NCBI GenBank assembly: GCA_001898335.1 | Contig: MKTS01000001.1 | Coordinates: 186,001-250,000, forward strand | DNA: 64,000 nucleotides | Direction: 5' to 3' | From: Mucilaginibacter sp. 44-25 | Lineage (GTDB): Bacteria > Bacteroidota > Bacteroidia > Sphingobacteriales > Sphingobacteriaceae | Part shown: in pieces, positions 63,901-64,000 of the stretch | Numbering within the stretch: the stretch's first letter is position 1 | Layout of the letters: each line of letters begins with the position of its first letter | Made by a program: the position numbers and the translations under genes | The notes under the pieces: generated by a model | Told to the model about the DNA's origin: nothing | The model's database searches: none | The model's input: only the letters and a program-made list of their open reading frames with translations

Positions 63901-64000
63901 AAACAGTTTGATCTGAACCTGTTTTTACAAGGCGTGGGCAAACGCAGCATGTTTGTACGCGGTGAGCAGGTTGAGCCTTTCCACGTAAATTACTCACAGG
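60991..64000 (+). CDS. SusC/RagA TonB-dependent transporter with STN domain (locus 2), 3' part missing
   Basis: The frame opens at ATG 60991 and stays open to the window end (1003 codons). A signal region (SLAVFLVCLMCFSAIANNSYG) leads to an STN domain (about 50-120, TLKLKNKRLTDVIEKLSEDN), a carboxypeptidase-like domain (about 145-220), the signature SLNEVVVVGYGTQRRG, the plug (PLVVIDGITGG, IYGSRSANGVILVTTKKG) and most of the barrel up to KRSMFVRGEQVEPF. The STN domain ties it to the FecR and ECF genes upstream. The last barrel strands and the expected susD lie beyond the window. The glycan target is unknown. Confidence 0.96.
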   Translation, partial: MNISLFSNGVVRYALILMKYTSLAVFLVCLMCFSAIANNSYGQKFLEQTVTLKLKNKRLTDVIEKLSEDNQVKFAYANNVVKPSFKVNIDVKQRPIRLVLDDLLGQFQLSYKIIDDVIVISEQPAAITTAGVSDDSKQVIRIQGKVTDDTNQPLPGVSVRLKNSNVATVTDIGGNYTLTVPDSRGTLVFSFVGFTSKEVAIGSQTVINLQLLPAATSLNEVVVVGYGTQRRGNVIGAVDQVTSKAIEGKPAVNLTQALQGTLPNLIIQQTNNEPGAYQTVNIRGVSTFGNNSPLVVIDGITGGDLNLLNPNDIETISVLKDAGSAAIYGSRSANGVILVTTKKGSKNSGAALSYSGQYGIQEPRVGYKPVPAYQNAILRNEAVVNAGLTPIYSPAQIRQIQEHGDEQWFLDAILKNAPQQSHNLSLTGGNATSSYLVSAGVLDQRSNLVGPDYGLRRYNYRMNLSTEFGKLKVTSILAYTRTEIKEHSFNTGTLIVDAGRTPTYYPIQDAQGNYLTNDVLAEFNPLGILEKGGYRKRDNDNIFGNLTAELSVTKDLKLKGVIGGTLLSNHMFGRVMQVNFLPKGSYGSDRNTTDDNNKNLFINSQFLAQYTKTINKDHNIDVLIGVANESTNNESNYLRLKYTDPELGTPVTGTVIETSSTATNNNKVETSLNSLFGRASYNYKNKYYGEFDFRIDASSKFAKQNRNAFFPSGTLGYRLSSEDFMESYRDKFGDLKIRGSYGILGNQNVGDYQYLNTFSVSPGTFYSFNNQPVSTSIINFANPDIRWERAATFNIGFDATFFRNSLTLTADYFNKITRDILLPPVVPGTFGAGLPDYNAGEVQNRGWEISVNYRLKTGAFNHTFAFNVADTKNKVLKLEGGDQIRTYDEMQIINKVGLPIGSYVGLKRDGYFQNLDDIQKGAKPAGITVLPGDNRYVDVNGDGIIDDNDRFVLGNGFPRLTFGFNYSLSVKQFDLNLFLQGVGKRSMFVRGEQVEPFHVNYSQ

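Noticed and set aside
1..64000. CRISPR arrays, insertion sequences, integrases or prophage genes
   Set aside because: No repeat-spacer pattern and no transposase, recombinase or capsid/terminase frame was seen on either strand; only the small 88-bp element and the 82-codon remnant hint at past mobility.

Overview
The window reads as a chromosomal segment of a Bacteroidota bacterium, most likely Sphingobacteriaceae (Mucilaginibacter/Pedobacter-like; family-level inference only). The grounds are two SusC-type loci with their own ECF sigma and FecR anti-sigma genes, a PorP/SprF plus type-B-sorted adhesin pair of the type IX secretion system, Bacteroidota promoter boxes of the form TAnnTTTG (with TTTG about 18 bp upstream in the best cases), A-rich start-codon contexts in place of Shine-Dalgarno sites, and many SPI/SPII signal peptides. 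There are no transposase genes, no CRISPR array, no rRNA and one tRNA (Ser-GCU).

Layout. 1-9 kb: 3' part of yajQ, then a forward block of ppk1-ppx (polyphosphate), ubiX, an S41 protease, mtaB, lgt and an inositol-phosphatase. 9-17 kb: a reverse block with a VOC protein, an OsmC protein, a small membrane protein, PorP/SprF with a 1454-residue adhesin, and an SpmA/B-like permease. 17-26 kb: OsmC, an OmpA-family protein, SRPBCC, gpmA, an S9 peptidase and an orphan histidine kinase. 26-38 kb: lepB, a GH36-like hydrolase, an HMA-membrane fusion, a 42-residue membrane peptide, two DUF3857/transglutaminase proteins (one with its catalytic Cys and His lost), an exonuclease, queG and small genes. 38-48.7 kb: reverse-strand polysaccharide-utilisation locus 1 (ECF sigma, FecR, SusC, SusD, GH92 alpha-mannosidase, secreted Gfo/Idh/MocA oxidoreductase). 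48.8-58.8 kb: ruvB, a DPM1-like glycosyltransferase, a POT transporter, thiolase, an SPFH / tubby-like / ribbon-helix-helix operon, tRNA-Ser and a PgpH-like HD phosphohydrolase. 59-64 kb: forward-strand locus 2 (ECF sigma, FecR, SusC cut by the window end).

The most interesting signal is a design found at both SusC genes. In each, a TAnnTTTG box lies on the antisense strand starting on the susC start codon, and about 100 nt into the leader there is an intrinsic terminator that works only on that antisense strand, with no protein gene to terminate. This predicts two cis-antisense RNAs of about 96 and 116 nt covering the susC leaders, analogous to the DonS-type antisense RNAs of Bacteroides loci. 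Other leads are the three-gene SPFH/tubby-like/RHH operon with a palindromic candidate operator, an 88-bp nested inverted-repeat element flanked by CAT/CAT, a catalytically degenerate transglutaminase-like partner, a perfect promoter abutting the queG start codon, and a start-less coding remnant upstream of the HD-phosphohydrolase gene.
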